A stretch of DNA of 64,000 bases from Salinicola aestuarinus (GTDB taxonomy: Bacteria; Pseudomonadota; Gammaproteobacteria; Pseudomonadales; Halomonadaceae), in contig NZ_PZJP01000003.1 of NCBI RefSeq assembly GCF_003206645.1, forward strand, positions 1 through 64,000, written 5' to 3'. The translations under genes and the position numbers were made by a program. Shown in pieces: positions 37,443-46,981 of this stretch. Positions within the stretch are counted from its first letter, which is position 1, and each line of letters opens with the position of its first letter. Below the pieces are notes generated by a model, which worked only from the letters and a program-made list of their open reading frames with translations, was not told the DNA's origin and did not search any database.

Positions 37443-40052
37443 TCACGGACGCCAGACCCAGACGGCGCAGGGAAACTCGCGCATCCAGCGATTCAGCGGC
37501 AGGGCATCATCCGACGACACCCGCTCACCGGTCAGCTGCTCGACCCCCTCTGCACGCAAGGAGAGTCCCTCCAATGACAAGCGAGTATCGCCCCATTCAA
37601 GGGTGGCGTCGGCGTTACCGGTCAGCGCCGACGATAGCCGAGGAACGGCGACGATCAGCGTCGCCGTCGGTGTGGTGCGGGCAAACGCGATGAGGTGGTC
37701 TGCCTGCTCGCCCTGCGCACTCAGCGGCCGGTAGTCGCCTTCGGCGAATAGCGAGGGGAGCGCCTGGCGCAGCGCGAGCAGACGCTTGACGACGCGCTGT
37801 TTGACGCCGCCATCCTTCCAGTGTCGCCACGCCTCCTTGGCCGACAACGCATCGAGGGCGTCACGTCGCGCGGCCATGTTCACCGGGCGACGGTTGTCGG
37901 GATCGACCAGCGTCTGGTCCCAGAACTCGGTGCCCTGATAGAGGTCCGGCACGCCTGGCGCGCAGAGTCTGAGCGTGACCTGCGACAGGGCGTTGATTGC
38001 CCCTGGTAGATCGAGCCAGCCCGCGGCGGCGGCCAGATCCCGGGTGACATCATCCCCGCAGAGCAGTCGACGAACGGCATCCTCCCCGGCCTGCTCATAG
38101 TCGGCATCCGGCGCCAGCCAGTGGCTATCGAGCTTGGCCTCGCGCATCGCCTTCTGCTGCCACGCCACGAGCCGGTCGGCGTAATTCGCAAGGCCGTCGC
38201 GGTCGTCGGCGGCCAACCCGATGGGCCATGCCGCGAGCATCACCTGCAGCAGCATCAGGCGATCGCCGCCGCTGGGGCGTTCGGGGCTGTCGTAAAGTCT
38301 CTTGTCGCTGGCCCAGGCATCGAGGCACGGCACCAGAGTGGGCGTCAGCTCACTGATGGCGGCGAGGCGGGCGCGCACGTCTTCACCCCGTTTGTGGTCG
38401 TGAGTCGCGGTGGTGATCATGCCGAGTGGGAACGCCGCGTTGCGGGTCTCGCTCTGCGCGTGAAAGCGTTGCGGGGGATAGGCGAACGTCTCCCCTTCGC
38501 AGCCGACGTCATTGCGGGAGATCAGGGTTGCCGAGCGGTAACCCGCGGTATCTTCCACCGCCTTTGCCGCCAGTGGAGACGTTAGTTGCTGAAAGCGCGC
38601 GATCGCCTCGAGCCGCAGGGCGGCTTCGTCACCGGCTCCCGCGCTGGGCGCTTCTCCGCCAAGCCAGGCGTCAAACCGGTCCAGCCACGCGGCGTCCGGC
38701 TTCGACAGCGTTGACGCCGCGCGCTCGCGAGCGGTGGCAAAATCCGCGACATCCTGAGGCGGGCGACCGTCACCGTCGGCGTAGCTGCGATAGACCGGAT
38801 AGGCGACTGCCAACGCCTTCAGGACGCGGCGAACCGTCGGCTCGCTGAGCTCGCGAGTGGAGACGTCGCGTACCGCCAGCGCGCGCAGCGACAGCACGCA
38901 GCGTTCGAACTCCGCCGTCAACGGCCCCTCGAGCATCTCTCGACGAGCGGCACGGACTTCGGCGGCGAAATCGCCGCTGCGTCCGCTGACATCGCGCCAA
39001 AGCTGCTTCAGCGGCGCCTCGCCGGCCGGATCATGCTGAAGACCCGAGACGACATCGAGAAATTCATAGCCGCTGGTGCCATCCACGCCCCAGTCGGTAT
39101 GCAGCGTCTCGTGTCCGGCAAGAATCTTCTCGACGTAGATCGGGATCCGCTGCTCCCTGCCGCTTCGCTCGGCGATGGCGTCGAGACGCTGACGCAGGCG
39201 CAAGCAGTATCCCTTCGGGTCGGCCAGGCCATCGACGTGGTCGATGCGCAAGCCGTCGATCAAATCCTGCTCCACCAGCGAGAGAATGCAGGCGTGGGAA
39301 AGATCGAAGACGCTCTCGTCCTCGACGCGGATGCCGGCCAGCTCGGTGATATCGAAAAAACGCCGCCAGTTGAGCGCGTCGTTCCCCATGCGCCAGTGGG
39401 CCAGTCGATAGGCCTGCTGCTCGAGCAGGGCGTGCAACCGCTCGCGGCCTGCCGCCGTGGCGACATCGTAGTACGCCAGCGCGGCATCGGGGTCGCGACC
39501 GTCCCCGTGGTCGAGAATCGACTGCGTATGGCGCTCACCGATGGGGAAGCGGTTGTCGTGATACGCGATGGCGAAGCGCTGGTGCTCACGATCATGAACG
39601 AGCGTCAGCTCACCGCCGTCGAGAATGGCCTGATAGCGATCGCCGAGAAACGGCAGCAGCAGCTTGCCGTCAGCGCCCGGCTGATGCCAGTCGACGTCGA
39701 AGCAGTGGGCGAATTCACCCTCGCGGCCGTTGGCGAGTAGATCCTGCCACCAGGGGTTCTCCGCACTCACGGCCAGGTGATTGGGCACGATATCGGCGAT
39801 GACGCCCATATCATGCGCGTGCAGCGTGTCGACCAGCGCCCGGAAACCCGCTTCACCGCCGAGCTCGGGGTCGACCCGCGTGGGATCGACGCCGTCATAG
39901 CCGTGAGGAGAACCGCGGCGAGAGCGCAAGATCGGCGACAGGTAATAGTGGCTGACGCCGAGGGCGGCGTAATAGTCGACCTGCTGACGCGCCTGTTCGA
40001 AGTCGAAATCCTTGTGCAGCTGCAGCCGCACGGTGGCACGAATCGGTCTCAT
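37443..40052 (-). CDS. treY: maltooligosyl trehalose synthase
   Basis: 869 residues. It converts the reducing-end alpha-1,4 bond of maltooligosaccharides to alpha,alpha-1,1. GH13 subfamily 26: the N-terminal MRPIRATVRLQLHKDF start, GVSHYYLSPIL, HGYDGVDPTRVDPELGG, nucleophile in GLRIDHVDGLADPKGY, acid/base in YVEKILAGHE, third aspartate in TATHDHKRGEDVRARL. The start overlaps the malQ stop by four bases (ATGA). The 165 bp between its stop and the DUF2934 start hold no other gene that I can support. Confidence 0.94.
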   Translation of the reverse strand: MRPIRATVRLQLHKDFDFEQARQQVDYYAALGVSHYYLSPILRSRRGSPHGYDGVDPTRVDPELGGEAGFRALVDTLHAHDMGVIADIVPNHLAVSAENPWWQDLLANGREGEFAHCFDVDWHQPGADGKLLLPFLGDRYQAILDGGELTLVHDREHQRFAIAYHDNRFPIGERHTQSILDHGDGRDPDAALAYYDVATAAGRERLHALLEQQAYRLAHWRMGNDALNWRRFFDITELAGIRVEDESVFDLSHACILSLVEQDLIDGLRIDHVDGLADPKGYCLRLRQRLDAIAERSGREQRIPIYVEKILAGHETLHTDWGVDGTSGYEFLDVVSGLQHDPAGEAPLKQLWRDVSGRSGDFAAEVRAARREMLEGPLTAEFERCVLSLRALAVRDVSTRELSEPTVRRVLKALAVAYPVYRSYADGDGRPPQDVADFATARERAASTLSKPDAAWLDRFDAWLGGEAPSAGAGDEAALRLEAIARFQQLTSPLAAKAVEDTAGYRSATLISRNDVGCEGETFAYPPQRFHAQSETRNAAFPLGMITTATHDHKRGEDVRARLAAISELTPTLVPCLDAWASDKRLYDSPERPSGGDRLMLLQVMLAAWPIGLAADDRDGLANYADRLVAWQQKAMREAKLDSHWLAPDADYEQAGEDAVRRLLCGDDVTRDLAAAAGWLDLPGAINALSQVTLRLCAPGVPDLYQGTEFWDQTLVDPDNRRPVNMAARRDALDALSAKEAWRHWKDGGVKQRVVKRLLALRQALPSLFAEGDYRPLSAQGEQADHLIAFARTTPTATLIVAVPRLSSALTGNADATLEWGDTRLSLEGLSLRAEGVEQLTGERVSSDDALPLNRWMREFPCAVWVWRP

Positions 40053-42199
40053 GACATGTCTCCCTGGCGAGCGCTGGCCGTCCGTGACAGCCGCCGTTGC
40101 GCCGCCGGCGCGTCGAGCAGCTCGCCGGCGGGCGCAGCGAGACGACGTCGCCAGTTGGGGTGTCCGTCGATGGTGCCGGGCAGATTGGGTTGTTCGACAA
40201 GGCCGAGAATGTCCTCGAGCGGCAGCAGCGTCAGCGCCGTCGGCGTGGCGTTGATGAAATCGATGGCCGCATCGATCACCGTTTCCACGTCGATGGCGTC
40301 GCTATCGAGTCCGCCGTCGGACGCCTCGCCGAGGCCGCACATCTCGGCGAGGCGTTGGCGGTCCCGCCGCCGTTCGGCGCGATTGGACTCGAGCGTCTCT
40401 CCCTCCGCGAACAGACCGAGCGACTCACGCCACTCGAGATCGCGCCCCTGCCACCAGCCGGCCAGGGTGGGCAGGTCATGGGTGGTGGTGGTCGCCATGG
40501 TGCCGCTGCGCCACGCGGCAGCCGGCAGAAAGTCATCCCCGTCGCGTTCGAACCAGAGCACGCTGATACCCAGCACGCCACGGCTGTCGAGCTTGTCACG
40601 CAGCCCGGCCTCGACGGTACCGAGGTCTTCGCCGATGACGATCGCCCGATGTCGCCAGGACTCCAGCGCGACCAGACGCAGCATGTCGTCCAGCGGATAG
40701 CGGAGATAGGCCCCCGCGTCCGCCTCGGCCCCCTCGGGAATCAGCCAGAGCCGCGATAGCCCCAGAATATGATCGATACGTAGCCCGCCGGCGTGGGCGA
40801 ATCCGGCGCGCAGCATCCCCAGAAAGCCGCGATAGCCGCTGTCGACCAGCCCGAGCGGAGAGAATGCCGCCACGCCCCACTGCTGGCCCCGCGCGTTGAA
40901 CGCATCCGGCGGCGCCCCCACGCTGAAGGTGGTCAGCATCTCGTCGGGAAAACTCCAGGCCTGGCTGCCGCTGGGATCGACGCCGACCGCAAGATCGGCG
41001 ATCAACCCCACCGACATGCCCGCCTCCTTCGCCCGCTGCTGCACCGCTTCGAGTCCGGCCGCCATCAGCCACTGCAGAAAGGCGGCGAAGGTCACCGCTT
41101 CACGATGGTCGTTGACGAAGGCTTCGACCGCATCGCTGTAGGCGTCCTGCCACTCGAGGGGCCACTGCCGCCAGTCTCGCGTCTCGGCATGCGCCTGCAG
41201 GGCTTCGAAGCGGCAGTGGCGTTCGAGTGCCTCGCCGCCGTCACGCCGGAAAGAGACGAACTGGGAGCGCCACGCGAGTGCACTGTCGTCACGCTGAACA
41301 TACTCGAATAGCCGCTGCAGCAGCGCGAGTTTCAAGCGCACGCTGCGCGGCCAGTCGATCAGCGTCTCCTGCTCCTGGGCTGCCATGGCCTCGTCAAGCG
41401 GCTCACGCAGTCCGGCCAGCGTTTCCGCATCGAAGAGCAGCTCTGGCGCCGCATGCCAGACGTTATAGTAGAGCCGGCTGGAGGGAGAGTAGGGGCTGTA
41501 GTTGTGGCCGTCGTCGCCAAGCTGGGCATGAATCGGGCTGATCGCCAGCACGTCCGCCTTCGCCTCGCCCAGCGCACCACAGAGCGCGTTCAGTCCGGCG
41601 AGATCGCCAACGCCGCCATCCCCCTCGCGGCGCAGGCTGTAGAGCTGGGCCGCGACACCCCAGAGGTGGGTCGAGGGCGACTGCGTGGAGAGGACATCCG
41701 ACGGCATGAAACAGCGCGAGGGGGCCACCGCCAGGGTGCGCGCCGCGCACTCCTCGCCATGGCGACCGGTCAGCGTCAGGCGGTGGTAGCCGCAGGCTCG
41801 AATCGCCGGCAGACAGCCCCAATCGTCGAGCGTTCCCTCCAGCGTCTCGCCACTTTCGAGCCGCAGCCTGAATGCCATGCCGGCGGCCTTCGCCAGCGGC
41901 ACGGCATAGCCAACATCCTGATCGGCGATCAATAGCGGGGGCAGCGTGTGGCAATCATGGGGCGAAAGACGGCCTCTCAACCGTTCGAGGCTTTCACTGG
42001 CCTGCTCCTCGTCCGCCGCCGGGAAACCGAGATGTTCGAGCATTACCCGCTGGCGCTGTGGCGGCAGCGTCTTCGGCTGATCGTCGCTGCCTGACCACGC
42101 CAGAATCAGGCCGGCCGTCTCGGCCAATGCTTGCAGCACGGGGTAATCGTGTCGCTCGTGATCGGTCTCCGGGGTGGAGCCACTCTCGTCGTCGTTCAT
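40049..42199 (-). CDS. malQ: 4-alpha-glucanotransferase (amylomaltase)
   Basis: 716 residues, GH77. Nucleophile in GGLRIDHILGLSRLW, acid/base in VIGEDLGTVE, third aspartate in TTTHDLPTLAGWW, and the SPYSPSSRLYYNVWH substrate loop. The N-terminal ~150 residues are the extra domain of the E. coli-type MalQ. It disproportionates short glucans, extending those too short for TreY. It is coupled to treZ upstream and treY downstream by four-base overlaps. Confidence 0.94.
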   Translation of the reverse strand: MNDDESGSTPETDHERHDYPVLQALAETAGLILAWSGSDDQPKTLPPQRQRVMLEHLGFPAADEEQASESLERLRGRLSPHDCHTLPPLLIADQDVGYAVPLAKAAGMAFRLRLESGETLEGTLDDWGCLPAIRACGYHRLTLTGRHGEECAARTLAVAPSRCFMPSDVLSTQSPSTHLWGVAAQLYSLRREGDGGVGDLAGLNALCGALGEAKADVLAISPIHAQLGDDGHNYSPYSPSSRLYYNVWHAAPELLFDAETLAGLREPLDEAMAAQEQETLIDWPRSVRLKLALLQRLFEYVQRDDSALAWRSQFVSFRRDGGEALERHCRFEALQAHAETRDWRQWPLEWQDAYSDAVEAFVNDHREAVTFAAFLQWLMAAGLEAVQQRAKEAGMSVGLIADLAVGVDPSGSQAWSFPDEMLTTFSVGAPPDAFNARGQQWGVAAFSPLGLVDSGYRGFLGMLRAGFAHAGGLRIDHILGLSRLWLIPEGAEADAGAYLRYPLDDMLRLVALESWRHRAIVIGEDLGTVEAGLRDKLDSRGVLGISVLWFERDGDDFLPAAAWRSGTMATTTTHDLPTLAGWWQGRDLEWRESLGLFAEGETLESNRAERRRDRQRLAEMCGLGEASDGGLDSDAIDVETVIDAAIDFINATPTALTLLPLEDILGLVEQPNLPGTIDGHPNWRRRLAAPAGELLDAPAAQRRLSRTASARQGDMS

Positions 42200-44043
42200 T
42201 GGGGTTGGGCATCCTTGCCGCTGGGGTCGACACCCGGCTCGAGCCAGAGTGCCGCACTGTGGGGAGGCAGCTCGCCGTCGGCGAGCGACTCGCGTATGTC
42301 GTCTCGTGACGCGATCCAGGCCATCAGGGGGTCGGAGACCTCGACCGCCTCGTCGGCGAGATTGAGTCGCAGCGTCAGCCGGCAGCCATCCCCGAGTCGC
42401 CAGGTCGCCTCGACCGCTCGGTCACTCAGTACACGGGCATGCGCCCCGCTGGCGCCTTCGAGTCGCGGCACCAACACCCGATGGCGAAGGCCCAACCAGC
42501 GTGTGAACTGTTCGCGTCGCGCGCGGTGGCGGGGGTCGTCGGATTCGCTCGCCTCGAGCGACGACGCCTCGAAGGTGGCAACGGCATTGGGATCGGGAAT
42601 TCGCTCGCGCTGCGCTGCGTCTTCGAAGGCGCTGAAGTCGGCGAATTCACGCCGGCGTCCTTCACGGACGGCATCGGCCAGCGCATCGCGGTGGTCGGTA
42701 AAAAACAGAAACGGTCGTTCCGAGCCCCACTCCTCGCCCATGAAAATCAGGGGGATGGGCGGCGTGAGCAGTAGCGCCAGGGTGGCGGCTTCGAGTGCTG
42801 GCGGGGAAACCAGCGTGGTCAAGCGATCTCCGAGCGCCCGGTTGCCGATCTGGTCGTGATTCTGCAGGAAATTGACGAAGGCCGTTGCCGGCAGATGCCC
42901 GCTCGGCTCGCCACGCGGCGCCCCCTTGCGCGAGGGCTGACCCTGATAGATGAAGCCATCCTGCATCACCGTCGCGAGTTTCTCGGTCGCATCGTCGACG
43001 AAGTCTGCATAGTAGCCTTCGCGTTCGCCGGTCAGCAGCACGTGCATCACGTTGTGCCAGTCGTCGGCCCACTGCGCGTCGAAGCCGCCGTCACCGAGGT
43101 GGCTGGATTCGTTATGCTCATTCTCGAGAATCAAGTGGCAGTGGCGCCGGGCATCGATCTCGCGCCGAATGGTCTGCTGCAGTTCGACCAGGAAGTCTCG
43201 CTCGCCGATCGCGTGAACGGCGTCGAAACGCAGCCCATCGAAGCGATAGTCAGCGAGCCACATCAAGGCGTTGTCGATGAAAAAGCGGCGGACCTGCGGC
43301 TCGCGAAAGTCGATTGCCGCGCCCCACGGTGTCTGAAGGTCCTCGCGGAAGAACCGCTGGGCATAGTGCGGCAGAAAATTGCCGTCCGGCCCGAAATGGT
43401 TGTAGACGACATCCAGAAAGATCATCAGACCGTGGCCGTGAACCGCGTCGACCAGCGCCTTCAAAGCCTCCGGCGTCCCGTAGTAGGCGGCGACCGCGTA
43501 GGGCTGAACCCCGTCGTAGCCCCAGTTGCGCTTCCCCGGGCACTCGGCGAGCGGCATCAGCTCGATCGCGGTGACGCCCAGTTCGACCAGGGCGGGAAGG
43601 CGGGCTTTCAACCCGTCGATCCCGCCGCACGCGCCCAGATGAACCTCGTAGATGACGGTCTCTTCCCAGGGGCGGCCACGCCACTGAGAGTGCTGCCATT
43701 CGTAGGCCATCGGGTCGACGACCAACGAGTATCCATCGACACCGTCGCGAAGGGCCTTGGAGGCAGGATCGGGGACGGCCAGCCCGGTTTCATCGCCCTC
43801 GACGAAGACGCGATAGCGATAGGCGCTGCCGGCCGCGCACGCCGCTTCGGCGACGAAGTCGCCGTCGGCAGTGGGTGTCATGGCCATCGCGGGGGCGCCT
43901 TCACGCTCCAGCTCGACACGCGCCGCACTCGGCGCCCATACGCGAAAACGGGTCATCCCCTCGCGACCGAGGGCGGCGCCATAGGTCGGTACGAAGGGCG
44001 CCTCGACGCCCGGATCGGCGGAGGCGGCGCTCGGCAAACTCAT
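42196..44043 (-). CDS. treZ: maltooligosyl trehalose trehalohydrolase
   Basis: 615 residues, GH13 subfamily 10. CBM48-like N-terminus FRVWAPSAARVELE, then YEVHLGACGGIDGL, WGYDGVQPYAVAAYYG, nucleophile in GLRFDAVHAI, acid/base in LILENEHNE, third aspartate in LQNHDQIGNRALGDRL. It releases free trehalose from maltooligosyl trehalose made by TreY. The start ATG 44043 overlaps the stop of the upstream GlgB-like gene; an open stretch upstream lies within that gene. Confidence 0.94.
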   Translation of the reverse strand: MSLPSAASADPGVEAPFVPTYGAALGREGMTRFRVWAPSAARVELEREGAPAMAMTPTADGDFVAEAACAAGSAYRYRVFVEGDETGLAVPDPASKALRDGVDGYSLVVDPMAYEWQHSQWRGRPWEETVIYEVHLGACGGIDGLKARLPALVELGVTAIELMPLAECPGKRNWGYDGVQPYAVAAYYGTPEALKALVDAVHGHGLMIFLDVVYNHFGPDGNFLPHYAQRFFREDLQTPWGAAIDFREPQVRRFFIDNALMWLADYRFDGLRFDAVHAIGERDFLVELQQTIRREIDARRHCHLILENEHNESSHLGDGGFDAQWADDWHNVMHVLLTGEREGYYADFVDDATEKLATVMQDGFIYQGQPSRKGAPRGEPSGHLPATAFVNFLQNHDQIGNRALGDRLTTLVSPPALEAATLALLLTPPIPLIFMGEEWGSERPFLFFTDHRDALADAVREGRRREFADFSAFEDAAQRERIPDPNAVATFEASSLEASESDDPRHRARREQFTRWLGLRHRVLVPRLEGASGAHARVLSDRAVEATWRLGDGCRLTLRLNLADEAVEVSDPLMAWIASRDDIRESLADGELPPHSAALWLEPGVDPSGKDAQPQ

Positions 44044-45395
44044 AGCCCTTCCTCGTACCAGATTTCGTGGCGCAGAAAGAGCGTTGCCATGGGCGGCACG
44101 ATCAGCGAGAGCGACTGTGACCAACCGTGGCTGCTCTCCGCGTCGGTATTGAGAACCCGGCCATTACCGACATTGCTGCCACCGTAGAAGACGCTGTCGC
44201 TGTTGAATATCTCCCGCCAGCGGCCGGCGGCGGGTACCCCAAAGCGATAGCCGTGATGGACGCGGGCGTCGAAATTACTGATGCAAAGCAGCGTGCCGTG
44301 GCCGCTTTCGGCACGTCGGGCGAAGATCACGATGTTGTTATCACTGTCGTTGGAGACGAGCCAGCGAAAGCCGTAGCGTTCATTGTCACGGACCTGCAAC
44401 GCCAGTTCGTTGACGTAGAGACGATTGAGATCCGCAACCAGGCGGAGCATGCCGGCATGCGGGGTCTCGAGCAGTAGCGGCCAGTGCATCGACTTGTCGA
44501 AGGGCTCGGCGAGGTCCTGGCCGAATTCGACGCCCATGCTCAACCACTTCTCCCCCGGCAGCGCCCACATGGTGGCAAGCGTTGCCCGCAGCGTCGCGAA
44601 ACGCTGCCACGCATCACCATGAGTGGGCCGGCGCCAGCGACCGATCGGTGCCTCCCCCGATGGCGACTGCTCGAGAATACCGCGGCCGTTTTCCACTGGC
44701 GTCAGCGCTTCGACCCAGGCGTCATGATGCTCGGTGCGCTCATCCGGGGTGTACGCCAGATACGCGGTGTTCGCCTGCCGCCAGCGAGGACGAAAGTCCA
44801 GTCTGAGTGTCTGGCTGGCCTCGGCATCGACGAAAAGCCAGCAGCGCGCAGGGCGACCATCCACCGGGGTCTCCTCGAAGCCATCGAGGTGGAGTCGCCG
44901 GCAACGCTCGCGCCAGCCGCTGGCATCGACGCCGTGACTGGCGTGACCAGCCGACGTCCCATCGTCACGGACGACCACGCCGACGCCAGCGACATGGCAG
45001 GTTTCGACGAAGCTCGCCGCCGCGGTATCGTCGGCTGTCATCAGCGCGGTATCCAACGCGACATGCGTAAAACCGAGGTCGGCAACGTAGGGGACGAGCT
45101 CCTGAGCCAGCCGTTCCCAGTCGAGCGGTGGCGGAAAACGCGATTCGAACCAGGGCGCAGCATCGAGCCGGTAGAACGACAGCGGCATACCGCCGCCGTG
45201 ACGAACGGCGCGGGCCCGCATCCAGTCCTGGTCGTCCCAGTGAAGCGTGGGCCTGGCGGCGGACGCGTTGGGCGCCGACATCACCATCGCCAGTATCGGC
45301 AGTAGACTAAGCAAGCGATCCTGCGGCTCGGCGCCCAGCGGCCACCACGCGCCGAACTGGTCCCAGGCACCTGCCGTGGGGAGTGAGGGGGTCAT
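44040..45395 (-). CDS. GlgB-like protein lacking the catalytic barrel core (pseudoenzyme)
   Basis: 451 residues. Residues ~50-140 align with the barrel entry of GlgB: LHWDDQDWM, FYRLDAAPW (for YEIHANSW), PYVADLGFTHVALD and CHVAGVGVVV. Residues ~263-440 align with its last barrel part and C-terminal domain: WQRFATLRATLATMW, LVADLNRLY, GYRFGVPAAGRWREIFNSD, YGGSNVGNG. About 240 residues of GlgB are replaced by ~115 unrelated residues. All three catalytic acids and the N-terminal CBM48 are missing. The frame is intact and joined to glgA and treZ by ATGA overlaps, so it seems kept under selection. A glucan-binding or scaffold role is my inference. Confidence 0.8.
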   Translation of the reverse strand: MTPSLPTAGAWDQFGAWWPLGAEPQDRLLSLLPILAMVMSAPNASAARPTLHWDDQDWMRARAVRHGGGMPLSFYRLDAAPWFESRFPPPLDWERLAQELVPYVADLGFTHVALDTALMTADDTAAASFVETCHVAGVGVVVRDDGTSAGHASHGVDASGWRERCRRLHLDGFEETPVDGRPARCWLFVDAEASQTLRLDFRPRWRQANTAYLAYTPDERTEHHDAWVEALTPVENGRGILEQSPSGEAPIGRWRRPTHGDAWQRFATLRATLATMWALPGEKWLSMGVEFGQDLAEPFDKSMHWPLLLETPHAGMLRLVADLNRLYVNELALQVRDNERYGFRWLVSNDSDNNIVIFARRAESGHGTLLCISNFDARVHHGYRFGVPAAGRWREIFNSDSVFYGGSNVGNGRVLNTDAESSHGWSQSLSLIVPPMATLFLRHEIWYEEGL

Positions 45396-46981
45396 GGCGC
45401 TTCTCCAGCACTCGAAACGACGCTCGCGTTGGACATCAACTCACTGTAGAGCCTGCGATAGGGAACGACGGCCTGACGCCAGTGCAGCCGCCCCGCCATC
45501 GCCGCCCGGCGCATGGCGTAGAAGAGATCGGTGGCATGGAACAGGTCGAAGGCGCGCAGGACCGTCGCGCGATAGCTCTCCAGGCTCATCTCATCGAACA
45601 GCAGGCCGTTGATACCGTCCTGAATGGTGTCCGCCAGCCCCCCGGTGCGGTGCGCTACCGGCAGCGAGCCAAAGCGCTGCGCGTAGAGCTGGCTCAGGCC
45701 GCAAGGCTCGAAGCGAGACGGCATCAGCAGGAAATCGCTGCCGGCATAGATCTGGCGTGCCTCACCCTCGTCAAAGCCGATATTGACACCGACATGCCCC
45801 GGAAAGCGTGCCGCCATGGCCATCAGCGACTGCTCGATGACGTATTCGCCTCGGCCGATGACCACTAACTGACCGCCCGCCCGCACGATCGACTCGGCGA
45901 CTTCCGCGGTTAGATCGAGCCCTTTCTGCGCGACCAGGCGCGAGACGACGGCAAATAGCGGTCCGCCGCTCGGATCGAGGCCGAACATGCGGCGCACGCG
46001 CTGCGTGTTGGCCCGCTTGCCGTGCCAGTCATTGATTCCGAAATTGGGGGCAAGATGCGGGTCGTCACGGGGATCCCAGCGATCGTCGATCCCGTTGAGC
46101 AGACCGCTGAGACGACCTTCAAGCGCGCGCTTTTTCAACAATCCCTCGAGACCGCAACCGAACGCCGGCGTGGTGATCTCGTCGGCGTAGTTGTTGCTGA
46201 CCGTGGTGACGTGTGACGCGTACGAAAGCCCCGCCTTCATGAAGGAAATCTGCTCGTAGAACTCGACGCCGTCGATATGAAATGCCGACGGCGGAATGCC
46301 CAGCGCGGCCATGCGATCCGCGGGGAAAAGTCCCTGATAGGCCAGATTGTGAATCGTGTAGACCGAGGGTACGTAACGTCGTCCCAGCCAGCGGACGTAG
46401 CCGGCGGCGAGCCCCGTTGCCCAATCGTTGAGATGCAGCAGATCGACCTGCCAGTCGAGCAGGGCCGGGGCATTGACGATCTCCGCCGCTGCCAGCGCGA
46501 GTCGGGCAAACCGGATGTCGTTGTCGCTCCAGCCAACGCCGAGCTCGTCGCCGTAGGCATTACCCACGCGATCGAATAGCTCCGGACAGAGAATGACGTA
46601 GATCAGCAGCCCGTCATCGCAGACGAGCTGGCCGATATCGCAGGCCGGCAGATCGTAGCGGGCCGGCAAATGACCGACGACGGCGATCTGATAGCCGGAC
46701 TCGAGAATCTGACGATACCCGGGCATCACGACTCTGACGTCGTAGGCAGGGGTCAGCGCCCGCGGCAGCGACGCCGACACATCACCAAGGCCACCGGCCT
46801 TGATGAAGTCGGCGATTTCAGTCGTCACGAACAGTACGCGTCGGCGCGTCACGGTCGTGGAAACCTTGAGCTGCGGTAGCGAGGTCGTTTTCACCCGATC
46901 ATTAGGATCGCCGTCGCGCCTGCCGGGCTTGTCGGCTGGTTCGAGGGTGGCCCGTCTTCCATGAACTGCGGCCTGGGTCAT
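45392..46981 (-). CDS. glgA: glycogen synthase
   Basis: 529 residues, GT5 family. It transfers glucose from ADP-glucose to alpha-1,4 glucan. ADP-glucose binding motif KAGGLGDVSASLP begins near residue 62 after a ~45-residue N-terminal extension without known domain. Also TIHNLAYQG, NGIDDRWDPRDDP, SRLVAQKGLDL, and a C-terminal SRFEPCGLSQLYAQRFGSLPVAHRTGGLADTI with the catalytic glutamate. AGGGAGG precedes the ATG, but an internal start near MKVSTT-like residues cannot be excluded. It is the first gene of the block. glgC, which makes ADP-glucose, is not in the window. Confidence 0.94.
   Translation of the reverse strand: MTQAAVHGRRATLEPADKPGRRDGDPNDRVKTTSLPQLKVSTTVTRRRVLFVTTEIADFIKAGGLGDVSASLPRALTPAYDVRVVMPGYRQILESGYQIAVVGHLPARYDLPACDIGQLVCDDGLLIYVILCPELFDRVGNAYGDELGVGWSDNDIRFARLALAAAEIVNAPALLDWQVDLLHLNDWATGLAAGYVRWLGRRYVPSVYTIHNLAYQGLFPADRMAALGIPPSAFHIDGVEFYEQISFMKAGLSYASHVTTVSNNYADEITTPAFGCGLEGLLKKRALEGRLSGLLNGIDDRWDPRDDPHLAPNFGINDWHGKRANTQRVRRMFGLDPSGGPLFAVVSRLVAQKGLDLTAEVAESIVRAGGQLVVIGRGEYVIEQSLMAMAARFPGHVGVNIGFDEGEARQIYAGSDFLLMPSRFEPCGLSQLYAQRFGSLPVAHRTGGLADTIQDGINGLLFDEMSLESYRATVLRAFDLFHATDLFYAMRRAAMAGRLHWRQAVVPYRRLYSELMSNASVVSSAGEAP

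Noticed and set aside
44040..45395. Calling the GlgB-like gene a simple pseudogene or a sequencing deletion
   Set aside because: The frame is intact for 451 codons, it has overlaps at both ends, and unrelated sequence replaces the missing core rather than a clean deletion.
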